In this document: positions 1 to 6,806 of the stretch, one piece after another | Layout: each line of letters starts with the position of its first letter | How positions within the stretch are numbered: the stretch's first letter is position 1 | NCBI GenBank assembly: GCA_002482415.1 | Contig: DLFY01000028.1 | Span: forward strand, 11,836-28,892 | Length of the DNA stretch: 17,057 nucleotides | Direction: 5' to 3' | Origin: Phycisphaerales bacterium UBA7708 | GTDB taxonomy: Bacteria; Planctomycetota; Phycisphaerae; Sedimentisphaerales; Anaerohalosphaeraceae | Program-made: the position numbers and the translations under genes | The notes under the pieces: generated by a model | What the model was told of the DNA's origin: nothing | Database searches by the model: none | The model's input: the letters and a program-made list of their open reading frames with translations, nothing else

Positions 1-56
1 AGCCGAAGCATCTTGCTTCGGTCTTGCGTTCTTAGCGCAACTTCTATCTGTCTCCT

Positions 57-86
57 CTGAAGCTGGAAGCTTCAGCTACGTTTTTT
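57..86 (+). terminator. Weak candidate intrinsic terminator
   Basis: An 8-bp perfect stem (57-64 with 68-75, loop GGA) is followed after five bases by six T residues (81-86) on the plus strand. An alternative stem, AGCTG/CAGCT (61-65/73-77), brings the T run closer. It could end a plus-strand transcript coming from outside the window. The 3-5 nt gap before the T run and the neighbouring hairpins of similar make-up leave it equally open that this is just part of the hairpin-rich block. Confidence 0.25.
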
Positions 87-246
87 CCGATCGCGTCACT
101 CGTGCATGCCCTTTGCTTTATTTCGTGTAGGGGCTGGCCTCCGTGCCTGCCCTTTGTTTTGCATTGTAGAGACAGTTCTAACCCCCACAGCCTGACTGCG
201 TCAGACTGTGCCACCCCTATTGCATCCCTGGGTTATGTGATCGTGG

Positions 247-271
247 CATGGTCAAGCACTGCTTGGCCATG
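247..271. repeat. Long perfect-type hairpin
   Basis: The arms CATGGTCAAGC (247-257) and GCTTGGCCATG (261-271) pair over 11 positions, with one G-T wobble and a 3-base loop (ACT). It is the strongest fold in the first 360 bases. No T run follows on either strand, so it does not look like an intrinsic terminator. It may be the core of a REP-like or other dispersed palindromic element. Confidence 0.55.
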
Positions 272-364
272 GGACGTCACCCCGTGCCTGTTGCACTCCA
301 GCTTGACTTTATTGTGAAAACGGAACGACTTTTGGCAAAGAATACCATGTTTTAGAGGGGGGAG

Positions 365-520
365 AGCTTGGCATCGTTGGACCTTTTGGCATCATTGGAT
401 TTTTCGCTCAATATCTCAACGATGCCAAATCTTCCTGGCATCTATGGATTATTATTATAATAATCCATCATCATCAACGATGCCAAGCTACACTCCCTGC
501 CTATCGTTGGCATCTATGGG
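365..520. repeat. Cluster of six TTGGCATC-type motifs in both orientations
   Basis: A motif close to TTGGCATC(G/A/T)(T/A)TGGA occurs six times. Plus-strand copies are at 368-381, 386-399, 435-448 and 507-520; minus-strand copies are at 416-428 and 474-486. The copies at 365-379 and 475-489 form a perfect 15-bp inverted repeat (AGCTTGGCATCGTTG and its complement). Centre-to-centre spacing is irregular (roughly 18, 30, 20, 38 and 34 nt). The last copy overlaps the stop codon of the helicase-like gene. Several copies of one short site, mixed orientation, an AT-rich palindrome in the middle and a replication-type protein next door resemble an iteron-like replication origin or a multi-site protein binding region. 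The repeats are seen directly; the role is inference. Confidence 0.75.
444..468. repeat. 25-bp AT-rich near-perfect palindrome
   Basis: Twelve-base arms (ATGGATTATTAT at 444-455 and its exact reverse complement at 457-468) surround a single central base. Apart from the outer GG/CC the arms contain only A and T. It sits in the middle of the TTGGCATC motif cluster and shares its first bases with the copy at 435-448. Such an element could be an easily melted or cruciform-forming site within an origin, or a binding site for a dimeric protein. It lacks the GC stem and T run of a terminator. Confidence 0.7.
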
Positions 521-2034
521 AAAACAGACTCCGGTTCTTGTACCGAAGAATCTTTCCATGACCAGACATAAGCACCCTTGAAACCGACTTTCCGTATCTC
601 GATACCTAATTGAATTCTTGCACGATTTATGGTTCTGGCCGAGAATCCTTCAGCCTCGGCGGCGTCGAGAATATCTCTGGCCATTTTGGGGGGCTGGTTT
701 TCGAGCTGGGTTCGCAGCCAGTCAGCGGCGATATCGACGGCGCTTTTACTGTCGTCTTCGTCGGGCTTGTGTTTGCCTGCCAGAACGCTGTCGGCCCCGA
801 AGGCCACCGGCTCGGTCTCGAACGCCACGGCCCCATCGACAATCCGGTAGCGCAGGCCGGTGGTGTCGGCGTAGTTGCACTTGACCGGCAGCAGCAGCCG
901 GCTGGCGTTGCCTATCGCGTCCTCATCCCGCATGACCAGCCAGACGGCGCGGGCCACGGCAGTGAAGGCGGTCGCGCCGCTGATGCGGTGGACGCTGGCC
1001 AGGTCAGGCTTTTTATTCAGATGCAGGATGCCGACCATCGCCACACCGCGACGCTCGGCCAGTTCGCTCAGCGGCCCAAGCGTGCGGCGTACCGCGGCGT
1101 TGTCGTTGGGATCGCAATGGCCCAGGAAGCCCGCCAGCGAGTCGAAGAACATCAGCCGGCAGTTGGGATGGGCCTCGAGGAAATCATCCAGCAGGCTCAG
1201 CCGTGTGCTGATATCGAACGGCGCCGGCGTGCCGTCGGCCAGCGTCAGGCCGTCCAGCACGAACACCTTTGACAGGTCCGCTCCGCAGGCCTCCAGCCGC
1301 GGACGCAGAGCATACGAGACGCTTTCCTCATCGGACAGGATGGCGACTTCCATCGGGGCACACGGATTGCCGCGGTCCGGCCACGCATAGCCCTGCGAGG
1401 CCACCGCCGCCATGTAGCACATCAGGAAGCTCTTGCCGTGGCCCTGGATGCCGGCAATCAGCGACAGCATCCCCAGCGGGAACCGCCCCGGCCACAGCCA
1501 GTCGATGGGCTTGCTGGTGTACTCCGACACCGGACGCATCGAGAGGATTTCGCCAGGTCCAATCAGGCTGCGATAGCGGGCACTGATGTCGCGGAACTGC
1601 GTTTCCATATCCAGCAGCACCCCCGGCAGCGACCCGAGCGCCGCGGAGTTGGCCAGCGTGGTGCCGAACTCGGCCATCTGCCGCAGCAGGTACTTGTCGC
1701 GGACGATGCGAGCATAGTAGGCGGCATTGGCGGCCGTGGGTACGGCCTCGGCCAGCTTGACTAAGTAATCAACGCCGCCGATGGTCTTGAGGGCCTTGTG
1801 CTGCTTGAGGCCGTCGGCGATGAGCACCAGGTCCCAGGCTTGATTTGGCCCGGCCAGGTCCGTCAGAATGCGGTACAGCGTCTGATGCTCGGGGCGGGTG
1901 AACGCCTCCGCGGCCGGCAGGATATCGACGACGACCTTGGTGACTGAGCGGTCCAGCAGAATCGAACCGAGTACGCCGCCTTCGGCCGCGATGTCCTGCA
2001 GATGGGGTGAGGTGATGACTGTGTTTTGCAGCAT
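514..2034 (-). CDS. DnaB-N/AAA helicase-like replication protein
   Basis: A 506-residue protein. Residues ~10-110 resemble the DnaB N-terminal helical domain. Residues ~160-410 form a RecA-fold ATPase of the AAA_25/RepA-like type, with Walker A GIQGHGKS (195-202), Walker B LMFFDS (Asp298) and a sensor-like GILHLNK (335-341). Residues ~430-495 look like a C-terminal winged-helix segment (SARTINRARIQLGI, then a KGAYVWSW end) as seen in many phage and element-encoded AAA_25 proteins. It is probably an ATP-driven helicase or loader for a mobile or integrated replicon, not the housekeeping DnaB. The start at 2034 (ATG) is preferred over an upstream in-frame TTG (2073) because AAAGGAG lies 9 nt before it. 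No other phage or plasmid genes are visible. Its 3' end runs into a repeat cluster. Confidence 0.85.
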   Translation of the reverse strand: MLQNTVITSPHLQDIAAEGGVLGSILLDRSVTKVVVDILPAAEAFTRPEHQTLYRILTDLAGPNQAWDLVLIADGLKQHKALKTIGGVDYLVKLAEAVPTAANAAYYARIVRDKYLLRQMAEFGTTLANSAALGSLPGVLLDMETQFRDISARYRSLIGPGEILSMRPVSEYTSKPIDWLWPGRFPLGMLSLIAGIQGHGKSFLMCYMAAVASQGYAWPDRGNPCAPMEVAILSDEESVSYALRPRLEACGADLSKVFVLDGLTLADGTPAPFDISTRLSLLDDFLEAHPNCRLMFFDSLAGFLGHCDPNDNAAVRRTLGPLSELAERRGVAMVGILHLNKKPDLASVHRISGATAFTAVARAVWLVMRDEDAIGNASRLLLPVKCNYADTTGLRYRIVDGAVAFETEPVAFGADSVLAGKHKPDEDDSKSAVDIAADWLRTQLENQPPKMARDILDAAEAEGFSARTINRARIQLGIEIRKVGFKGAYVWSWKDSSVQEPESVFP

Positions 2035-2043
2035 GTGTTGAAG

Positions 2044-2050
2044 CTCCTTT
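2044..2050 (-). promoter_or_regulatory. Ribosome binding site deciding the helicase start
   Basis: AAAGGAG on the minus strand ends 9 nt before the ATG at 2034. It lies inside the reading frame that would start at the TTG codon at 2073. This makes the internal ATG, and a protein of 506 rather than 519 residues, the more likely choice. Confidence 0.75.
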
Positions 2051-2203
2051 CGTATCCTATTCTTTTTATTCAACCCAAACCACGATGGGCTTTCATAAAG
2101 GGGACGGAATTGCAGTTTTTGTTCGAAAAATCGAAATATCGCGGGGCGTGAGAAAATATAAGTCCAGTGCGGACAGGGAATAAAAAAATATTGGAATTTT
2201 TAC

Positions 2204-2240
2204 GAATAGCAAGATAGTGTTAGCGTAATTTGTGCTATTC
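2204..2240. promoter_or_regulatory. Inverted repeat upstream of the helicase-like gene
   Basis: Eight-base arms GAATAGCA (2204-2211) and TGCTATTC (2233-2240) are perfect complements separated by 21 nt, in the AT-rich gap between the GGDEF gene and the helicase-like gene. On the minus strand one arm overlaps a loose -35 candidate (TTGCTA) with TATTTT 16 nt downstream. It could be an operator for the helicase-like gene. A second short palindrome, TTCGA-4 nt-TCGAA, lies at 2122-2135. Both are visible; a regulatory role is speculative. Confidence 0.3.
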
Positions 2241-2303
2241 AGACAATAGGGGTGCAGAATACGGAGTACAGGGAGCTGACTCATCCGGTATTAAAACGAT
2301 GGA

Positions 2304-3347
2304 TTATTGGGGCGAACTGGTCTGGTTTGAAGCGTCCGACGTATCGTTAGAATCGCCGACGATGTGAATCCTGTTTTTGCCGCTGCGTTTGGCCTGGAGC
2401 ATGGCCTGGTCGGCCTGTTCAAAGAGCTGCTTCATGTCCCAGCCGTCCTTGGGGAACGCCGCCAGACCGCCGCTGATGGTCAGGTGGCCCTTGCCGGAGG
2501 CACCGAGGTAGGACAGTTTGGTCTTGCTGAGCTGCAGGCGGAAGCGTTCCGACATGAAGACGGTCTCTTTGGGGTGCTCGCTGAGTGACTTGCGGCGTTC
2601 CGGCTCCATCTCGGTGTGCGCGACCTCCGAGGGCAAATCCCAGAATACCACGGCGAATTCATCTCCGCCGACGCGGGCGACGACGTCATGACTGCGGCAG
2701 CAGCGCTTCATGATCTGGCCGACCTGGTAGAGCACTTCATCGCCCACGGCGTGGCCGTACTGGTCGTTGTAGTGCTTGAAGTTGTCGATGTCGAACAGCA
2801 GCAGAGTGACGTGGAAGTTATCCGTGCGAGCGTACTCCAGAATCTGGCTGAGGAATTGTCGAATATATCGGCGGTTTTTCAGATGGGTTAAGTCGTCTTC
2901 CGTGGCCAGCAGTTCAAGCTGCTCTATCATCTGTTCGGCGGCTGCAGATACGACAGAAGCCTGCCCGGATGGTTCGATGAATGATTTTATTTTCTCAACA
3001 AAGCCCAGCGGGTATAGCAGATAATCATCGACTGTTTTTAAGCCGTGGATTCGCTCCTGCAGCAGTTTATTGGCAAACGGTTCCTGCCGCATTGAGCACA
3101 GCAGCACAATCCGTGTCTCGGGACAGGACTGACGCAGCGTGTGCAGGGTATGACTATTCCCGGCGATTTTGTCAAACTGGATAAGGATGAGGTCATAGGC
3201 AGTCTGGGCGGCAAACCCGATGGCATCCTGAATATTGTCGCAGAAAGTCAGACAGACCTGGTACCGGGAGCATAAATCCCCCAACGAGGTCTGGTGGTCG
3301 GCCAGGACCAGGATTTGCCTGGTTTGTGGTGTGATTGGAGCAGCCAT
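2304..3347 (-). CDS. GGDEF diguanylate cyclase with degenerate receiver domain
   Basis: A 347-residue protein. Residues ~11-122 have the pattern of a response-regulator receiver, but the phosphoacceptor position (DLILIQ) carries Gln57. The conserved Thr and Lys positions appear to be Cys84 and Tyr112. Residues ~150-330 are a GGDEF domain with FDIDNFK (Asp186/Asp188), an intact GGDEF at 227-231 and an inhibitory-site RxxD (Arg218-Asp221), so product-inhibited c-di-GMP synthesis is expected. An insert of about 30 residues (240-268) follows the signature. No signal peptide or membrane segment is seen, so it is cytoplasmic. The ATG at 3347 is preferred because its first base is shared with the TGA of an upstream mini-ORF; an upstream in-frame GTG at 3377 would add ten residues. 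It lies next to the exopolysaccharide operon, which c-di-GMP may control. Confidence 0.88.
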   Translation of the reverse strand: MAAPITPQTRQILVLADHQTSLGDLCSRYQVCLTFCDNIQDAIGFAAQTAYDLILIQFDKIAGNSHTLHTLRQSCPETRIVLLCSMRQEPFANKLLQERIHGLKTVDDYLLYPLGFVEKIKSFIEPSGQASVVSAAAEQMIEQLELLATEDDLTHLKNRRYIRQFLSQILEYARTDNFHVTLLLFDIDNFKHYNDQYGHAVGDEVLYQVGQIMKRCCRSHDVVARVGGDEFAVVFWDLPSEVAHTEMEPERRKSLSEHPKETVFMSERFRLQLSKTKLSYLGASGKGHLTISGGLAAFPKDGWDMKQLFEQADQAMLQAKRSGKNRIHIVGDSNDTSDASNQTSSPQ

Positions 3348-3433
3348 CAGGACTGGTCTTTCAATGAAATAGTCCACGATTCCCGACGGTGTTTCCGGAT
3401 TTCACGCATCAAGTTATCTTGTTTTGTCATCAT
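3347..3433 (-). CDS. Putative 28-codon leader ORF coupled to the GGDEF gene
   Basis: An ORF starts at tandem ATG codons (3433 and 3430) behind GAGGG and ends in TGA, overlapping the ATG of the GGDEF gene in a TGATG arrangement. The second ATG has the better spacing from GAGGG. The peptide is short and basic in the middle (REIRKHRRE), with no signal peptide or membrane segment. It sits just downstream of a good promoter, so it would be the first thing translated on the mRNA. It could be a translational coupler or regulatory leader peptide, or a chance ORF. The layout is visible; that it is translated is inferred. Confidence 0.4.
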   Translation of the reverse strand: MMTKQDNLMREIRKHRRESWTISLKDQS

Positions 3434-3454
3434 ACCCTCGATTCTCCATAGAAA

Positions 3455-3483
3455 AAGATACCAAATAGAACCGCCAAAGTCAA
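3455..3483 (-). promoter_or_regulatory. Candidate sigma-70-type promoter for the mini-ORF/GGDEF transcript
   Basis: On the minus strand TTGACT (-35, 3483-3478) is separated by exactly 17 nt from TATCTT (-10, 3460-3455). The expected transcription start falls near 3448, about 15 nt before the mini-ORF start codons. It lies in the 100-nt gap after the epimerase stop codon, so the GGDEF gene can be expressed apart from the polysaccharide operon. Confidence 0.55.
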
Positions 3484-3535
3484 TTCTGAAGAATCAGGGC
3501 GATGCGGGTGCAGTGTGGCTCGTCGCGTCGGGGAC

Positions 3536-4474
3536 TCAGACCAGATTGGTCCTGTACCAGGCGATGGCTTTCTGCAATCCCTCTTCGAATAAGACCACGG
3601 GCTGATAGCCGATGACGGCTTTGGCCTGGTCGATGGATGCCAGCGAGTGTTTGACATCCCCGGCCCGTGTGGGCTGATACTGTATCGTGACGTTCCTGCC
3701 CAGAATCTGGTTAATCAGGCCGATAATCTGGTTGACCGAGATGCGCTGGCCGCAGGCGATGTTGACCACTTGTCCGCTGACGGATTTGGCCCTGGCAGCC
3801 AGCAGGTTGGCGTGAATGACATTGTCGATATAGGTGAAATCCCGTGTCTGTTCGCCGTCGCCATAGACCGTCGGCGATTCGTTTTTGAGGATTTTGGTCA
3901 CAAAGGCCGGGATGGCCGCGGCATATTGGCTGGTCGGGTCCTGATAGGGACCGAAGACATTGAAATAGCGTAACGCGATAGTTTCCAGACCATAGACTTT
4001 GGAGAAGACGCTGCAATAGTACTCGCCGAACAGCTTGGCCGCCGCATAGGGCGACAGGGGATTGGTCGGCATGGATTCGATTTTGGGCAGCGTCGGCGTA
4101 TCGCCATAGGCCGAGGAACTGGCCGCATAGACGAAGCGTTTGACTTTGTTTTCTTTGGCCGCCAGCAGCAGGGTAAATGTGGCGTCCACACAATGACGAT
4201 GGGTGGTTGCGGGATCGGCCACGCTGCGGGGCACCGAGGGCACGGCCCCCTGATGCAGCACGACATCGATATCTTTCATCGCGGCACGGGCAACGTTGAT
4301 ATCGCCCATGTCGGCTTCGATAAATTCGATTTTATCCAGAATGCCGTCCAGATTTTTCTTCTTGCCGGTCAGGAGATTATCCACCACGCGGACAAAACAG
4401 CCTTCCTGCACCAGTTTTCGACAGATGTTCGAGCCGATGAAACCGGCGCCGCCTGTGACCAGATATCGATTCAT
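3536..4474 (-). CDS. WbpP-like UDP-sugar 4-epimerase (extended SDR)
   Basis: A 312-residue NAD-dependent epimerase/dehydratase of normal family length. It has the nucleotide-binding GGAGFIGS (8-15), an active-site serine region (AASSSAYGD, 118-125) and the catalytic YAAAK (Tyr143, Lys147). VPSVPRSVADP (78-88) and NVFGPYQDPTSQYAA (172-186) recall the WbpP/Gne group, which interconverts UDP-GlcNAc and UDP-GalNAc or their uronic acids; the exact substrate is inferred. It would supply a nucleotide sugar in the cytoplasm for the polysaccharide exported by its neighbours. It starts 16 nt after the kinase stop with only a weak ribosome binding site, and is the last gene of the operon. Confidence 0.87.
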   Translation of the reverse strand: MNRYLVTGGAGFIGSNICRKLVQEGCFVRVVDNLLTGKKKNLDGILDKIEFIEADMGDINVARAAMKDIDVVLHQGAVPSVPRSVADPATTHRHCVDATFTLLLAAKENKVKRFVYAASSSAYGDTPTLPKIESMPTNPLSPYAAAKLFGEYYCSVFSKVYGLETIALRYFNVFGPYQDPTSQYAAAIPAFVTKILKNESPTVYGDGEQTRDFTYIDNVIHANLLAARAKSVSGQVVNIACGQRISVNQIIGLINQILGRNVTIQYQPTRAGDVKHSLASIDQAKAVIGYQPVVLFEEGLQKAIAWYRTNLV

Positions 4475-4490
4475 ACGTGTATTCCGACTG

Positions 4491-6776
4491 TTAGTAAGCC
4501 TGTTTGAGCTGGACGCGCTGGTAATCCTGATACGAACGATAGAACTCGCGGAAATAGCCTCCCTTGCGGGTCTTGACGCCCATCAGGACGGTGCCGAGGG
4601 TATTGGCATGGACACTCTGAAGTTCCCGCAGGATGCGCTGAGCCGTGCCGCGGTGCGTTTCGGCGGCGCTGAAGACTACCAGTGTGCCGTCGGCGTTGGT
4701 AGCCAGGACTTTGGCATCGGTGACCAGCAGGGCGGGACCGTCGAGGATGACATAATCGTACACCTGTTTGCAGCGTTCCAGAAGCTGATGCATGCGGGGG
4801 CTGTCCAGCAGTTCGGCGGGATTGGCCGGCAGGGGGCCGCTGTCGATAATATCCAGTCCTTCGATGCCGCTGAAGCGAATGATGTCTTTTTCTTCGGGGC
4901 ACTGACCCATCAGGTAATTGCTCAGTCCGAAATCGGGGTGTTCGGATACGGCACCGTTGGTTTCGGTGCGGGGGAACAGATGGGCGGTCGAAGGTCTGCG
5001 CAGGTTGGTATCGACCAGCAGAATCCGTTTGTTTTCGTACAGCATGGTGCTGGCCAGGTTGACCGCGACCGAGGTTTTGCCGTCGCCTGCGGCGGGGCTT
5101 GTGACCAGCAGGACCTTGTGGTCGCTGCCTGCGGGGCCGGCCAGTTTCAGGTTGGTCCGCAGCTGGCGATAATTTTCGCTCATAATCGAATAGGGCGCCT
5201 GGCGAACCACATGTGCCAGTTCGACTTTCTCCACATCTTTGTCGTCATCCGAATGACAGATGGTGCCCAGCAGCGGCGTTCGCAGATGCCGCATGACATC
5301 GCTGGGGGTTCGGAGCAGGTCATTGAGCAGTTCCACGGCAAACGCCAGACCCAGACCGGCCAGAAGACCCAGGATAATGCCCGCCGGCAGCAGGAGTTCA
5401 ATTTTGGGGAAGCTCATCCGCAGCGGTTCGGGAGCAAGACCGATGACCCGCAGCTTGGAAATCAGGGGGTCCTGAATCTGGGCATACAGCTTTTCAATAT
5501 AGGAATTCATTGCATTGAGCATGTCGATTTCTTCCTGCCGCTGCACTTCGAGTTTGTTGTATTCGGCACGGATGATATCAACATCTTTGTATTCGGCCTG
5601 GGCGGCTTTAAGCTGTTCGGTGATGGTGTCCAACTGCTGGGCCAGGGCGGCCATCTGGTCTTCGGCGGACTGGTACTGGGATTTACGGACGATGTCGCCG
5701 ATTTCTTTTTGACGCTGGATCAGGTCGTCATTCATCTGTTTGAGGGACTCACGTATGTCTTTAACAGAACGATGTTCTTCTCCAAACCGTGTCAGACGTT
5801 CGGCCAGGATGGGCTGGGTGGCGGCAATATTGGCGCGGATCTGTCGAGCTATAATATCCTGTTCAATCTGGTCCTGAATGACTTCATCGAACAGGGTACT
5901 CTCTGCACGCCGTTTCAATGTGGCAATCTGGATTTCCAGATTGGCTCGGGCGCTGTCGAGGCTGCTGTAACTGTCTTCGATATTAGCGATTTTCTGGTCC
6001 ATGTAATCGCGGAAGGTATTGCTGTCCGACAAATTCAGACGGGCAAACCGCGTGCCGGAGCGAATATTTGTCAGCGAGGCTTCGATGGTGTCGCGTCGGC
6101 GAATGATTTCTTCACGCTGCTTGGTGCGTTCGGCCAACTGGGCGCGGATGGACTGCAATGCCAGGTCGCGCTGGGAGGCCATGAATTTATCGACCATCTT
6201 GTTGACAATTTTGGCCGATTCTCTGGCGCTGCCGCAGGTCATGCCGACTTCAATGAAGACGAAATCACGCGGGGCCGTGGATGAGAGATAATCTTCAAGG
6301 TCTTCGATGGCTTTTTTGAAGGCCTTGTCGCGTCCCCCGACGATGTTGCCGTCGGCATCGACGTCAGCGAACTTTTTGAACCAGTTGGTACTGCGAATCT
6401 CTTCGTCCTGAATGAGTTCGTTGAGCAGCGTCTGCTGCTTAACGAGGGCGGCCTTGGTAAAGCGGAACTGGTAATAGGTGTCTTTCTGCGGCTGACTGAT
6501 ATTAAACGTCATCGGGTCGCCTTCTACCGGGGGCATAACCTCGATCTGGGCACGGGCCGTATAGCGCGGATAGACACGCTGCAGCAGAAAATGGGCGCCG
6601 GTTCCCACGATCGCACCGCCGATGGTAAACAGGACAATCATCCAGATATGCCGACGGAGGATGCCCACAATCTCCTTGGGTGTCATCGCATCGGCGGCGG
6701 GCATCGGGGCTGTCATCGGACGCGGCAGTGAAACGGCTGCCGGGGTCGTTGCTGCACGCTGTATGTTCTGATTCAT
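4491..6776 (-). CDS. Wzz chain-length determinant fused to BY-kinase
   Basis: A 761-residue inner-membrane protein of the Wzc/ExoP type, controlling polysaccharide chain length and export by cycles of tyrosine autophosphorylation. Segments: a cytoplasmic N-terminus, membrane helix ~44-64, a periplasmic Wzz domain with a long coiled coil (~205-430), a Pro-containing motif (PLRMSFPK) and a second membrane helix (~460-482), then a kinase domain. Walker A is SPAAGDGKT (560-568), Walker A' is ILLVDTNLRRP (585-595) and Walker B is YVILDGP (675-681). The C-terminal tyrosine cluster has Tyr741, 746, 749, 752 and 761. Walker A' reads D-T-N where the family usually has D-x-D. The start is supported by AAGGAG 8 nt upstream. 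It lies 30 nt after the TPR gene and 16 nt before the epimerase. Confidence 0.93.
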   Translation of the reverse strand: MNQNIQRAATTPAAVSLPRPMTAPMPAADAMTPKEIVGILRRHIWMIVLFTIGGAIVGTGAHFLLQRVYPRYTARAQIEVMPPVEGDPMTFNISQPQKDTYYQFRFTKAALVKQQTLLNELIQDEEIRSTNWFKKFADVDADGNIVGGRDKAFKKAIEDLEDYLSSTAPRDFVFIEVGMTCGSARESAKIVNKMVDKFMASQRDLALQSIRAQLAERTKQREEIIRRRDTIEASLTNIRSGTRFARLNLSDSNTFRDYMDQKIANIEDSYSSLDSARANLEIQIATLKRRAESTLFDEVIQDQIEQDIIARQIRANIAATQPILAERLTRFGEEHRSVKDIRESLKQMNDDLIQRQKEIGDIVRKSQYQSAEDQMAALAQQLDTITEQLKAAQAEYKDVDIIRAEYNKLEVQRQEEIDMLNAMNSYIEKLYAQIQDPLISKLRVIGLAPEPLRMSFPKIELLLPAGIILGLLAGLGLAFAVELLNDLLRTPSDVMRHLRTPLLGTICHSDDDKDVEKVELAHVVRQAPYSIMSENYRQLRTNLKLAGPAGSDHKVLLVTSPAAGDGKTSVAVNLASTMLYENKRILLVDTNLRRPSTAHLFPRTETNGAVSEHPDFGLSNYLMGQCPEEKDIIRFSGIEGLDIIDSGPLPANPAELLDSPRMHQLLERCKQVYDYVILDGPALLVTDAKVLATNADGTLVVFSAAETHRGTAQRILRELQSVHANTLGTVLMGVKTRKGGYFREFYRSYQDYQRVQLKQAY

Positions 6777-6806
6777 AAGTCTTGCTCCTTAAAGGGCATT
6801 GCCAGT

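Larger units (their letters stand above)
1..360. other. Non-coding hairpin-rich block
   Basis: No credible gene is visible here. The stretch is dense in inverted repeats. A stem CCGAAGCA/TGCTTCGG lies at 3-10/14-21 with a 3-nt loop. TTGCG/CGCAA lies at 24-28/36-40. CTGAAGCT/AGCTTCAG lies at 57-64/68-75. GGGCTGGC/GCCTGCCC with one mismatch lies at 131-138/145-152. CTGAC/GTCAG lies at 192-196/200-204. A long stem lies at 247-257/261-271. There is also an imperfect direct repeat of about 30 nt (101-132 and 142-171) sharing CGTGC-TGCCCTTTG-TTT. This pattern suits a dispersed non-coding repeat element or an eroded mobile element better than a gene. The block is cut by the window edge, so its left limit is unknown. 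Confidence 0.5.

Noticed and set aside
102..317. 71-codon plus-strand ORF
   Set aside because: It is rich in Cys, Ser, His and Trp with no recognisable domain, lacks a ribosome binding site and runs through several hairpins and an imperfect tandem repeat.
365..400. Sigma-54 promoter from the TTGGCATC start of the motif
   Set aside because: The -24/-12 spacing is not met: no TTGC element lies at the right distance, and the motif occurs in both orientations with no downstream gene.
365..520. CRISPR array
   Set aside because: Repeat units are only 13-14 bp, occur in both orientations and are spaced irregularly (about 18-38 nt centre to centre), with no cas gene nearby.
610..1272. 220-codon plus-strand ORF
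   Set aside because: It lies antisense to the helicase-like gene, whose Walker motifs fix the true frame.
2093..2284. 63-codon minus-strand ORF between the GGDEF and helicase-like genes
   Set aside because: It lies wholly in AT-rich intergenic sequence with inverted repeats, shows no family resemblance and has no good ribosome binding site.
4296..6284. 662-codon plus-strand ORF
   Set aside because: It is the antisense shadow of the Wzz/BY-kinase and epimerase genes, which carry clear motifs on the minus strand.
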